Origin: Candidatus Pelagibacter sp.
Lineage (GTDB): Bacteria > Pseudomonadota > Alphaproteobacteria > Pelagibacterales > Pelagibacteraceae
NCBI GenBank assembly: GCA_028227525.1
Contig: JAOJAE010000003.1
Coordinates: forward strand, 30,147 to 94,146
DNA length: 64,000 nucleotides
Reading direction: 5' to 3'
The position numbers were made by a program, and so were the translations under genes. Positions 32,436 to 40,670 of the stretch are shown one piece after another. The notes beneath the pieces were generated by a model. It ran no database searches and was not told the origin of the DNA. It was given only the letters and a program-made list of their open reading frames with translations. The stretch's first letter is position 1; each line of letters begins with the position of its first letter.

Positions 32436-33563
32436 ATGAGCTCAATTTCAAAATTAGAGAAAAATTCTAATTATTTAAAAGTTGTTTGGGATGATGGTGA
32501 GGAAAGCAAGTTTAACTATTTATGGTTAAGAGATAATTGTCCATCTGCACACGATAAAGACTCTCGTCATAGAATGTTTAATATTTTGAACATTTCTACA
32601 GATATTAGACCAAAAACTTATAATGTTAATAATAATGGAAGCTTAGAAATTGAGTGGAGCGAAGGGGATCACAAAAGCTCATATGATCCTTCATGGCTAA
32701 GAGAAAATTGTTACACGATAAAAAATAAAACTAAATATGTTTCACCATACAAACTTTGGGATAATTCATTACAGAATAATTTAAAATCAATCGAAATAGA
32801 TTATGATGAAATAATTAATTCAGAAGATGGATTAATTAAATGGTTAGAGCTTTTACATTATACAGGAATAGCAATTGTCAAAAATGCACCAGTTGAAAAA
32901 AATTCAGCTTTTAAAGTTCTAAATAGAATAAGTCATACTAGAGAAACTTTTTTTAAAACTCCATTTGAAGTAATCAATATTCCAAAACCAAATAATTCAG
33001 CTTATACAGCTCATGCATTAAGAAATCATATGGATCTTCCTTGGTTTGAAAATCCTCCAGGATATCAATTTTTACATTGTTTAATTAATTCTGCAAAAGG
33101 TGGAGATTCTTCTGCGGTTGATGCTTTTGCTGTTGCAGATTACTTAAGAAAAAATGAAAAGGAAATTTTTGATACTTTAGTTTCAGTTCCATTAAAATTT
33201 AAAGATAAAGATTATACTCAAGAGGCACACAGAAGCTTTCATTCTCCCGCTATAACTTTAACTAAAGATGGGGATTATAATGATATTAGATTTAGTGTTG
33301 CTACCATGGACACATTAGATTGCAATCCAGATATAATGGAAAAAGTTTATAAAGCTCATCATCGATTTGGAAATTTATTACATGATGAAAAATATCAAAT
33401 CAATTTTAGGCTAGAACCAGGTGATATATTCTCATTTAACAATAGGAGACTTCTTCATGGTAGAACTGAATTTGATCCAAATTCAGGTCATAGACATCTA
33501 CAGGGTTATTATATGGACCGAGATGAAATCATTGGAAGACTGAAATACTTAAAACAAATTTAA
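32436..33563 (+). CDS. Gamma-butyrobetaine hydroxylase-family Fe(II)/2-oxoglutarate dioxygenase (GBBH or TmpA)
   Basis: The 375-residue protein has the two-part layout of the family: an N-terminal GBBH-like domain (residues about 10-105, with WLRDNC at 30-35 and WLRENC at 87-92) and a TauD-type core. Iron ligands are His198, Asp200 and His341, and the signature LLHGRTEFDPNSGHRHLQGY with a following YMDRDE is clear. GBBH makes L-carnitine from gamma-butyrobetaine; TmpA, a close relative, hydroxylates 2-trimethylaminoethylphosphonate. The first zinc motif reads DNCPSAHD, so the Cys-rich zinc site of eukaryotic enzymes looks incomplete. Confidence 0.85.
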   Translation: MSSISKLEKNSNYLKVVWDDGEESKFNYLWLRDNCPSAHDKDSRHRMFNILNISTDIRPKTYNVNNNGSLEIEWSEGDHKSSYDPSWLRENCYTIKNKTKYVSPYKLWDNSLQNNLKSIEIDYDEIINSEDGLIKWLELLHYTGIAIVKNAPVEKNSAFKVLNRISHTRETFFKTPFEVINIPKPNNSAYTAHALRNHMDLPWFENPPGYQFLHCLINSAKGGDSSAVDAFAVADYLRKNEKEIFDTLVSVPLKFKDKDYTQEAHRSFHSPAITLTKDGDYNDIRFSVATMDTLDCNPDIMEKVYKAHHRFGNLLHDEKYQINFRLEPGDIFSFNNRRLLHGRTEFDPNSGHRHLQGYYMDRDEIIGRLKYLKQI

Positions 33564-33692
33564 ACCTGAAGTAGAAAATTTTTTTATTTTATCAAATATC
33601 ATCTTAAAAAAATTAATTTATTTGTAACAATACTTTAATATTTTTTATATGTTTCATTTATAAATTTATAATTTAATTAACGGAGAGAAATA

Positions 33693-35000
33693 ATGAAAAA
33701 GATATTAAGTATTTTAACAATACTATTTACATTCTCTTTTACATCACACAGTTACTCAAAAACTGAAATTCACTGGTGGTATGGAAACAGTGGTTTTCTA
33801 GGTGATGTAATTATAGAAATTGCAAATAGATTTAACGCTTCTCAAAATGATTACACTGTCATTCCGACAGGTAAAGGAAGTTATGAGGATAACATGGCTG
33901 CAACAATTGCGGCTTTTAGAGCTGGAGATCAACCGCACTATTCGCAAGTTTATGATGCTGGAGCTGCAATAATGGTAGCACAAGTAAAAAATGGTGTTGT
34001 GATCGGTTTTGAAGAGATGGCTGAGAAATATGGAATTAAAGTAGACGCAGATAACTACATTCCAGGAATTAAAAATTTCTATGCTGACTCTGATGGAAAA
34101 ATGATTGGTGTTCCTTTTAATAGTTCAACTTGTTTGATGTATGCAAACATGGACATATTAAAAAAAGTAGGAATTGAATCAGTTCCAAAAACTTATGAAG
34201 AATTTGAGGCTATGGCTCCAAAAATTAAAGCTGCTGGATACATTCCTTTAGTTCAAAGTCACTTTCCTTGGATTTGGACAGAAAATTTCTTTTCAAGACA
34301 TAACTTGTTAATGACTGATGGAAACAATGGCTACGATGCTGTTCCAACAAAAACTTTATTTGCTGAAACAGATGCATTCGTAATGCACTGGAAAAAAGTT
34401 AAAGAATGGTATGAAAGTGGTTTATATGGTTACAAAGGAAGAGCATGGGGAGATAACCAAGCTCCTTTTATAGCTGGTGAAGCTGCTTTCTGGTTTGGTT
34501 CTGCTGCATCATTTGGTGGTATGAAAGGTGTTGTACCTAACTTCTCAGTAAATCATATTCCTTATTGGGATTCTGTTACTAAAGGGAAAGAGTACCCAAC
34601 ATTTATTGGTGGTGCTGCTAACTGGATCTTAAATGGTCATACAGAAGAAGAATATAAAGGACTTGCTAAATTCATTGAATTTATGAGTTCTCCAGAAATG
34701 GATCTATATTACCATAACATGACTGGTTATTCTGCAGTGACTAAAGGTGGTATAGAGTTAGCTGAGACTATTAACTTTTATAGAACTTCTCCTTACCATA
34801 AAGCTGTTGGTGAACAATTAAGCTTAGAAGGTTCGACTATTCCTGGTGGATATAGAGCTGGTAACTGGCCACAAATTCGTGAAGTAATTTATGAAAATGT
34901 TGAGCCAATGTTAAATGGTAAGATCTCTATTGAAAAAGGTCTACAGAACATGGACAAGGGTGCAGCGAAATTGTTAAAACAATTTGCTAAAACTCTTTAA
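33693..35000 (+). CDS. ugpB: UgpB-type sn-glycerol-3-phosphate/sugar binding protein
   Basis: The 435-residue protein has a signal peptide (MKKILSILTILFTFSFTSHSYS) and then TEIHWWYGNSGFLGDVIIEIANRFN, typical of SBP_bac_1/UgpB. The motif GKGSYEDNMAATIAAFRAG and a C-terminal GNWPQIREVIYENVEPML also fit UgpB. UgpC-type ATPase and UgpQ genes downstream support glycerol-3-phosphate or glycerophosphodiester uptake over a sugar. GGAGAG precedes the ATG. The 129-base upstream gap (33564-33692) is A+T-rich with no clear operator. A strong hairpin follows the stop. Confidence 0.9.
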   Translation: MKKILSILTILFTFSFTSHSYSKTEIHWWYGNSGFLGDVIIEIANRFNASQNDYTVIPTGKGSYEDNMAATIAAFRAGDQPHYSQVYDAGAAIMVAQVKNGVVIGFEEMAEKYGIKVDADNYIPGIKNFYADSDGKMIGVPFNSSTCLMYANMDILKKVGIESVPKTYEEFEAMAPKIKAAGYIPLVQSHFPWIWTENFFSRHNLLMTDGNNGYDAVPTKTLFAETDAFVMHWKKVKEWYESGLYGYKGRAWGDNQAPFIAGEAAFWFGSAASFGGMKGVVPNFSVNHIPYWDSVTKGKEYPTFIGGAANWILNGHTEEEYKGLAKFIEFMSSPEMDLYYHNMTGYSAVTKGGIELAETINFYRTSPYHKAVGEQLSLEGSTIPGGYRAGNWPQIREVIYENVEPMLNGKISIEKGLQNMDKGAAKLLKQFAKTL

Positions 35001-35012
35001 AAAATAATATTA

Positions 35013-35042
35013 ATGAGGAGGATATTAAAGTATCCTCCTCAT
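35013..35042 (+). terminator. Intercistronic terminator hairpin after ugpB
   Basis: ATGAGGAGGATA at 35013-35024 pairs perfectly with TATCCTCCTCAT at 35031-35042 around a six-base loop, followed by TTTTT. It lies 10 bases before the ugpA ATG and should stop most transcripts after ugpB, keeping binding-protein mRNA in excess. Confidence 0.88.
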
Positions 35043-35052
35043 TTTTATATGT

Positions 35053-35931
35053 ATGAAAAAAGTTCAATTTAAATCTAATTATTCTCAATATCTTTTCTTA
35101 GCACCTCAGCTAGGAATTTTATTAATATTTTTATATTGGCCAATCATACAAACTTTTAGAGATGCATTTACTATTCAAGATGCATTTGGAATCAGTACCC
35201 AGTTTGCAGGTATTGATAATTTTTTATTTATTTTTGATGACCCGGCCTATCTAACAGCTTTTAAGTTTACTATTATTTATAGCTTTGTTATCACACTTAT
35301 AACAGGGGCTATTGGATTGTTGCTTGCTGTTCAAGCCAATAAAGTAATTCATGGTAAAAGTGCTTACAAAACACTTTTAATTTGGCCTTATGCAATTGCG
35401 CCAGCTGTAGTGGGCGTTATGGCAAATTATTTTTTTAGTGAAAGATTTGGACTGCTTTATCATTTGTTCAATGATATGTGGGGTTTTAACTGGTATGAAA
35501 ATGTCTATGATGCTTATATTTACGTAATTGTAGCTGGTTCTTGGAAACAAATTAGTGCTAATTTTATTTTTTTCTTAGCCGGTCTTCAAGCTATCCAAGT
35601 ATCTGTAATTGAAGCATCCATGATTGATTGTAAAAGTAGTTTTAGAAGATTTTGGACAATTACATTTCCTTTGTTGATGCCCACTACATTTTTTTTAATT
35701 ATAATTAATATCACTTACGCTTTTTTTGATACATTTGGAATTATTGATACCACAACAATAGGAGCTCCATCTGGGGAAACTAGAACTTTAGTTTATAAAG
35801 CTTACATGGATGGATTTAGGGGACTAGATTTAGGAAGTGCTGGTGCTCAATCAATAATGATGATGTTAATTGTTTTGTTTATTACGATTTTTCAATTTAG
35901 ATATATTGAAGGAAAGATACATTACAATTAA
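35053..35931 (+). CDS. ugpA: UgpA-type ABC permease
   Basis: The 292-residue protein has six predicted spans and the MalF/UgpA family loop EASMIDCKSSFRRFWTITFP near residues 190-209, in the usual place for ATPase contact. The opening YLFLAPQLGILLIFLYWPIIQTFRDAF is typical of UgpA. It pairs with a UgpE-type subunit to form the channel; two such subunits are encoded downstream. The gene begins just after the terminator hairpin and overlaps the next by one base. Confidence 0.92.
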   Translation: MKKVQFKSNYSQYLFLAPQLGILLIFLYWPIIQTFRDAFTIQDAFGISTQFAGIDNFLFIFDDPAYLTAFKFTIIYSFVITLITGAIGLLLAVQANKVIHGKSAYKTLLIWPYAIAPAVVGVMANYFFSERFGLLYHLFNDMWGFNWYENVYDAYIYVIVAGSWKQISANFIFFLAGLQAIQVSVIEASMIDCKSSFRRFWTITFPLLMPTTFFLIIINITYAFFDTFGIIDTTTIGAPSGETRTLVYKAYMDGFRGLDLGSAGAQSIMMMLIVLFITIFQFRYIEGKIHYN

Positions 35932-36752
35932 TGACTAGATTATTCACATCAAACTTATCACATATAATTTTATTCATCGGAATATCAATTATGGTAATTC
36001 CTGTATGGATGATTTTTGCTAGTTCAACCCACACAAGTTTATTTATTAATACACATGGACTTCAGTTTTTTTTAGGCGACAGCTTTCAAGAAAATTACTT
36101 AAGGGTTTTGTTGTATAAAGGAGGTTTCTTTAAAGAAATAACTGCTTTAAAAATGTTTCTTAATAGCTTTGTAATGGCAACAGGAGTAGCCTTGTTATCA
36201 GTTGTTACCTCTCTCATGGCCGCATACGCTTTAGTGTATTATAGAACTAAATATGCAACATTTTTATTCTGGTTAATTTTTATTACTATTTTGGTCCCTC
36301 TAGAGTTAAGAATTTTTCCCACTTATTCAGTTATGGCTAAACTTAATCTGGTAAATTCTTATTTTGGATTAATTGTTCCTATTTCAGCTTCAGCTATAGC
36401 AACTTTATTTTTTAGACAATTTTATAGAACAGTTCCAGATGAATTGCTTGAGTCAGCAAAATTAGATGGTGCAAGTACATGGAGATTTTTTATTGATTTT
36501 TTAGTTCCATTATCAAGAACAATGATTGTTGCTATGTTTATTTTTATGTTTGTCTTTGGTTATAATCAATATCTGTGGCCGCTATTAGTTACATCTTCAG
36601 AACAGTATTGGACAGTAGTTATGGGATTAAAAATGATGTCAGGATCAATCGTACATCGTTTTGCTTTTGTAATTATGTCTATGATTCCACCAATTTTAAT
36701 TATAATTATTTTACAAAAACATTTTATTAAGGGAGTGTTTCAAGATAAATGA
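35931..36752 (+). CDS. ugpE: UgpE-type ABC permease, copy 1
   Basis: The 273-residue protein has six spans and the coupling loop DELLESAKLDGASTWRFFID, the MalG/UgpE hallmark. It shares long blocks with the next gene product, for example FFRQFYRT, PDELLESAKLDGA and MFIFMFV, so the two are tandem paralogues. It overlaps ugpA by one base and the second copy by four bases. Either copy could pair with UgpA, or the complex may use both with different substrates; the sequence does not say which. Confidence 0.9.
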   Translation: MTRLFTSNLSHIILFIGISIMVIPVWMIFASSTHTSLFINTHGLQFFLGDSFQENYLRVLLYKGGFFKEITALKMFLNSFVMATGVALLSVVTSLMAAYALVYYRTKYATFLFWLIFITILVPLELRIFPTYSVMAKLNLVNSYFGLIVPISASAIATLFFRQFYRTVPDELLESAKLDGASTWRFFIDFLVPLSRTMIVAMFIFMFVFGYNQYLWPLLVTSSEQYWTVVMGLKMMSGSIVHRFAFVIMSMIPPILIIIILQKHFIKGVFQDK

Positions 36753-37600
36753 AAATTAAACCACTTCAAATTTCAGCTCACATTATTCTGTTACTAGGTG
36801 TGTTGTTGATGGTTGTTCCAATTTGGATATCTTTTGCTAGCTCGACTCACGATACAGTAACCATATTAACAGAAGGTATGAAATTTAATATTGGTGAGCA
36901 TTTTTCTAGAAACTACAATGAAGTTTTAAATGAAAAAGGTGGATGGTCAGAGGAAGTTACTGCAGCAAAAATGTTCATTAATAGTTTTATAATGGCATTA
37001 GGAATAGCGACCCTTAAAGTAACTATTTCAGCAATGTCAGCGTATGCTCTAGTTTATTATAGATTTAAATTAGCTGTACCTATTTTTTGGTTAATTTTTA
37101 TTACTTTGCTCGTACCTTTGGAGGTAAGAATTTTTCCAACATATAAAATTGTATCAGATTTAGGTTTAACAAATTCTTATACTGGTTTAATTCTTCCATT
37201 AGTTGCATCTGCAACAGCAACCTTTTTCTTTAGACAATTTTACAGAACTATCCCAGATGAGTTACTCGAGTCTGCAAAGCTTGATGGCGCAAATAGTTGG
37301 AGATTTTTCGTAGATTTCTTAGTTCCATTGTCCAAAACTATGATTGCAGCAATGTTTATATTTATGTTTGTTTATGGATATAGCCAATATTTATGGCCAT
37401 TAATCATGACGACTAGTGAAAAATATTGGACAGTTGTAATGGGAATGAAGATTATATTTACAGAGAGCTATGAAGGAGTTGCTCTTCCAAGAACAGCAGA
37501 AAGATTTGCATATATTATTTTATCAATGATACCTCCAGTTTTAGTGGTAGTAATTTTGCAAAAATGGTTCATAAAAGGATTAATTCAAACAGAAAAATAA
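36749..37600 (+). CDS. ugpE: UgpE-type ABC permease, copy 2
   Basis: This 283-residue paralogue of the preceding gene keeps the DELLESAKLDGANSWRFFVD coupling loop. It has a ten-residue insertion near the C-terminus (ESYEGVALPRTAERFAY) that copy 1 shortens to SGSIVHRFAF. E. coli UgpE is about 281 residues, so copy 2 is nearer the standard length. Differences are concentrated in the periplasmic loop after the first span and before the last, where substrate handling may differ. It is followed at once by the ATPase gene. Confidence 0.9.
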   Translation: MKIKPLQISAHIILLLGVLLMVVPIWISFASSTHDTVTILTEGMKFNIGEHFSRNYNEVLNEKGGWSEEVTAAKMFINSFIMALGIATLKVTISAMSAYALVYYRFKLAVPIFWLIFITLLVPLEVRIFPTYKIVSDLGLTNSYTGLILPLVASATATFFFRQFYRTIPDELLESAKLDGANSWRFFVDFLVPLSKTMIAAMFIFMFVYGYSQYLWPLIMTTSEKYWTVVMGMKIIFTESYEGVALPRTAERFAYIILSMIPPVLVVVILQKWFIKGLIQTEK

Positions 37601-38653
37601 ATGAGCTTTTTAGATTTAAAAAATGTAACTAAAATTTATCCTAATGGAACTAAAGCAGTCCATGAAACTTCGTTAAGTATTGAAGAAGGAGAGTTTATGG
37701 TTTTTGTTGGTCCAAGTGGATGTGGTAAATCTACTTTATTAAGAATGGTAGCCGGTTTAGAAGATATTACAGAGGGAGAAATTACTCTCGATGGAAATTT
37801 GATAAACGAAGTTGATCCATCTGAAAGAGATATCGCAATGGTATTTCAAAATTACGCTCTATACCCACACATGAATGTTTACAATAATTTAGCTTATGGA
37901 CTAAAGAACAGAGGGATAGATAAAAAAGATATTGAACAAAAAGTTAATGAAGCAGCAAAACTTTTACAAATTTCAGATTATTTGGAAAGAAAACCATCAA
38001 TGCTATCAGGTGGACAAAGACAAAGAGTTGCGATGGGAAGAGCTATTGTAAGAAATCCAAAAATATTTTTATTTGATGAGCCTTTGTCAAACCTTGATGC
38101 AAAATTAAGAATTCAAATGAGACTTGAGATCAAAAAACTTCAACAAAAAGTAGGGGTAACAAGTATATTTGTTACACATGATCAAACTGAAGCCATGACG
38201 CTTGCTGACAAGTTAGCTGTAATTAATAATGGAGTAATAGAGCAACTTGCAACTCCAATTGAAATTTATAATAACCCAAAATCTTTATTTGTTGCTGGAT
38301 TTATAGGATCTCCCCAAATGAATTTTATCGATGGTAAATTAAAAAGCAACACATTGTCTGCTGAAGGTTTTGAAATTAAAAATGTAAAAAGTGATTTCAA
38401 TGGCGACATAACACTTGGGATAAGACCTGAGCATTTATCCCAATCAGATAATGGTTTAATAAATTTAAATGTAGACTTAGTAGAACAGTTGGGTTCAGAT
38501 AATCTTGTCTATGGTCAATTAAAAGATAAAAAAGATTTCTGCTATAGATGTCCAGGAAATCTAACAATCAAAAAAGGTGATAAGCTTAATCTTAATATTG
38601 ATAACGAAAACTATTTTATTTTTGACAAAAGTAGCGGTAAACGAGTTAATTAA
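37601..38653 (+). CDS. ugpC: UgpC-type ABC transporter ATPase
   Basis: The 350-residue ATPase has Walker A GPSGCGKST near residues 37-45, Q-loop VFQNYALYPHMNVYNNLAYGL, signature LSGGQRQRVAMGRA, Walker B IFLFDEPLSNLDAKL and a C-terminal TOBE/OB domain with LGIRPEHL. This is the CUT1/UgpC/MalK pattern. The start codon is directly adjacent to the ugpE stop. The context of UgpQ downstream favours a glycerophosphodiester importer. Confidence 0.92.
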   Translation: MSFLDLKNVTKIYPNGTKAVHETSLSIEEGEFMVFVGPSGCGKSTLLRMVAGLEDITEGEITLDGNLINEVDPSERDIAMVFQNYALYPHMNVYNNLAYGLKNRGIDKKDIEQKVNEAAKLLQISDYLERKPSMLSGGQRQRVAMGRAIVRNPKIFLFDEPLSNLDAKLRIQMRLEIKKLQQKVGVTSIFVTHDQTEAMTLADKLAVINNGVIEQLATPIEIYNNPKSLFVAGFIGSPQMNFIDGKLKSNTLSAEGFEIKNVKSDFNGDITLGIRPEHLSQSDNGLINLNVDLVEQLGSDNLVYGQLKDKKDFCYRCPGNLTIKKGDKLNLNIDNENYFIFDKSSGKRVN

Positions 38654-38655
38654 AT

Positions 38656-39579
38656 TTGATTTTATCTAAACCAAACCATATTAAAATTTATGGTCACCGA
38701 GGAGCCAGAGGGGATCTTCCAGAAAATACTTTAGAGAGTTTTAAATATTTGTTTGATAACGCTATTAATGCTTACGAAACAGATATTCTAATTTCAAAAG
38801 ATCTTATACCTGTAATTACTCATGATTTTCGATTGGATCCTAGTCTTACTAAAGATAAGGAAGGAAATTGGATAAAGGATGAAAATATTAAAATTTTTGA
38901 CCTAACATATGATGAAATTTCAAAGTTTGATGTTGGCTCACTTAACAAGTTAACACGATATGGAAGAAGATTTGTTAATCAAAGAAGTTTAGAAAATCAA
39001 AAAATTCCAAAACTTTCAGAGTTACTTGAATTATCTTCAAAAAATGTATTACAAAATTTATTAATAAATTTAGAGATTAAATCTACACCAGATGAAAAAA
39101 ACCTTACTCCTAATCCTAAAGATTTGACTCAAATAGTTTTAAATGAAATTAATAATTCAAATTTAAAGGACAAAATTATAATTTCTTCTTTTGATTGGAG
39201 AATTTTAAGAGAGGTTAAAAAACAAAGTCCTGAAATTCCCAGAGCTTATTTAACCTTTCAACAAGAGGAAGGAATGAAGATTAAAAAAACAATTTATAGC
39301 AAGTCTCCTTGGATAGACCATATTCCTCTCACAATCGTTTATGATCTTCCTAAAATTATAAAAGAACTAGGTGGAAGTGCCTGGCACCCTTATTACAAAG
39401 ACATAAATAAAAAAGCTGTAAAAGATGCGCACGATAATAATCTGCCAGTAAATGTTTGGACGGTTAATGATGAGGATGATATGTTAAAAATGATTGAATA
39501 TGGTGTTGATGGCATCATGACAGATTATCCTTTGAGACTAAAAAACCTTTGTGAGAAAAGAAGCATAAACTGGTTCTAA
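38656..39579 (+). CDS. ugpQ: Glycerophosphodiester phosphodiesterase (UgpQ type)
   Basis: The 307-residue cytoplasmic protein carries the GDPD signature IYGHRGARGDLPENTLESF at residues 11-29, then the metal-binding AYETDILIS and catalytic-type VITHDF, and VNVWTVNDEDDM near the end. It hydrolyses glycerophosphodiesters to glycerol 3-phosphate and an alcohol such as choline. The start is TTG, two bases after the ugpC stop; no ATG lies before the first conserved motif. Its products would feed GlpD (19.3 kb) and the choline-type GMC enzyme (22.4 kb). Confidence 0.92.
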   Translation: MILSKPNHIKIYGHRGARGDLPENTLESFKYLFDNAINAYETDILISKDLIPVITHDFRLDPSLTKDKEGNWIKDENIKIFDLTYDEISKFDVGSLNKLTRYGRRFVNQRSLENQKIPKLSELLELSSKNVLQNLLINLEIKSTPDEKNLTPNPKDLTQIVLNEINNSNLKDKIIISSFDWRILREVKKQSPEIPRAYLTFQQEEGMKIKKTIYSKSPWIDHIPLTIVYDLPKIIKELGGSAWHPYYKDINKKAVKDAHDNNLPVNVWTVNDEDDMLKMIEYGVDGIMTDYPLRLKNLCEKRSINWF

Positions 39580-39589
39580 TTTAATTTTA

Positions 39590-40306
39590 ATGGACATTAA
39601 TATTGTTAACAATGAGAAAAAATTTTTAGCAGGTGAGCTTGAGGGGTATACTTTAAAAGGTGCGGACAATAAATTTGATGACAAAGGAAAAGCATTATTA
39701 TGGCCAGGATGTACAATTATTTGTCAAATTCCACTTCATTCTGATTTATCAAACGAGATAACAAATTTTCAAAAAAAATTAAAATATTTTAATCCAAAAG
39801 AAATTTATTCTTATTTGCCTCCATCCAGTTTTCACATGACACTATTTGATTGCTGCAATGTAAACACAAGAAATACCAAATATTGGCCAGAAGGTATTGA
39901 TAAAAACCTGGATTACCAGGTAGTGGCTACTGAATTAAATAAAAGAATTAAGAACTATATTTTTCCAGAAAAATTGAATCTTAAGCTAAAAATGTTTTTT
40001 GGCGGTTACAGTATTGTCTTAGAACCATATTCTGAAGAAGATGCAAAAATTTTAAGAAATTGTAGAGACGAACTAAGTAGTCTTTTAAAAATTAAATTTG
40101 AAAATCATCAAAGATACACTTTCCATATTACATTAGCATATATTTTAAGAGAACTTAAAGAAGATGAAATCAAAAAATTATTGGAATTCAACAAAAATTT
40201 ATTACAAGAGTTTGATAAAGAATTTCCTAAAATTATTTTAAATAAACCTGAAATGTCTACATTTGAAAATATGCTAGAATTTAAAAGTGTTATTCAGAAA
40301 TTTTAG
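39590..40306 (+). CDS. 2H-phosphoesterase-like protein (DUF1868 type)
   Basis: The 238-residue protein has two HxT motifs, SFHMTLFDCC (about residues 81-90) and YTFHITLAYI (about 183-192), the hallmark of 2H phosphoesterases, and resembles the DUF1868 subgroup. The family cleaves cyclic phosphodiesters or related bonds. It lies ten bases after ugpQ, so it is probably co-transcribed and may act on a related phosphodiester. The true substrate is unknown. Its last 17 bases overlap the convergent VOC gene. Confidence 0.78.
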   Translation: MDINIVNNEKKFLAGELEGYTLKGADNKFDDKGKALLWPGCTIICQIPLHSDLSNEITNFQKKLKYFNPKEIYSYLPPSSFHMTLFDCCNVNTRNTKYWPEGIDKNLDYQVVATELNKRIKNYIFPEKLNLKLKMFFGGYSIVLEPYSEEDAKILRNCRDELSSLLKIKFENHQRYTFHITLAYILRELKEDEIKKLLEFNKNLLQEFDKEFPKIILNKPEMSTFENMLEFKSVIQKF

Positions 40307-40667
40307 TAAATGCACAAACTTTATTTCCATCAAGATCCCGAACATAACAATAATAATCACCTGATCTAATCCCAGGCGCTCCTTCATCTTTTCCACCCAG
40401 TTTTATTCCAGTATTATAAAAACTATTAACTAATTCTTTTGAATTTACCAAAAAAGATATTTGGGTTCCATTTCCAAAAGTTGCCTTTTCTTTGTTGACC
40501 GGATTAGTTATGTAGAATTCAACTTCATTTGGCTTTTCTTTTGGTGCATAGCCAGCGTATTTTTCATTTGTAACTACTCTTTGTAATGCAATTGTGTTAA
40601 GTAGCGAGTCATAAAATTTAGTAGCTTTATCAAGATTGTTAGTGCCAACCATAACAAAGCCAATCAT
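40290..40667 (-). CDS. VOC-superfamily (glyoxalase-like) protein
   Basis: The 125-residue protein has the glyoxalase/bleomycin-resistance/dioxygenase fold pattern, with MIGFVMVGTNNLDKATKFYDSLL at the start and DYYCYVRDLDGNKVCAF at the end. The C-terminal half has Asp where a metal ligand Glu is usual, and the His of the first motif is replaced by Met5 or Val7, so metal binding is doubtful. It is three bases downstream of an aldehyde dehydrogenase gene and probably in its operon. Function unknown. Confidence 0.75.
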   Translation of the reverse strand: MIGFVMVGTNNLDKATKFYDSLLNTIALQRVVTNEKYAGYAPKEKPNEVEFYITNPVNKEKATFGNGTQISFLVNSKELVNSFYNTGIKLGGKDEGAPGIRSGDYYCYVRDLDGNKVCAFTKISE

Positions 40668-40670
40668 AAA

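Noticed and set aside
33621..33640. Possible Pho box upstream of ugpB
   Set aside because: TTTGTAACAATACTTTAAT has only loose similarity to known Pho box half-sites and no second repeat at the correct spacing.
39602..39613. ATTGTTAACAAT palindrome as an operator
   Set aside because: It lies within codons 5-8 of the 2H-phosphoesterase gene, where coding constraint explains it; it is kept only as a caution for the leader palindromes.
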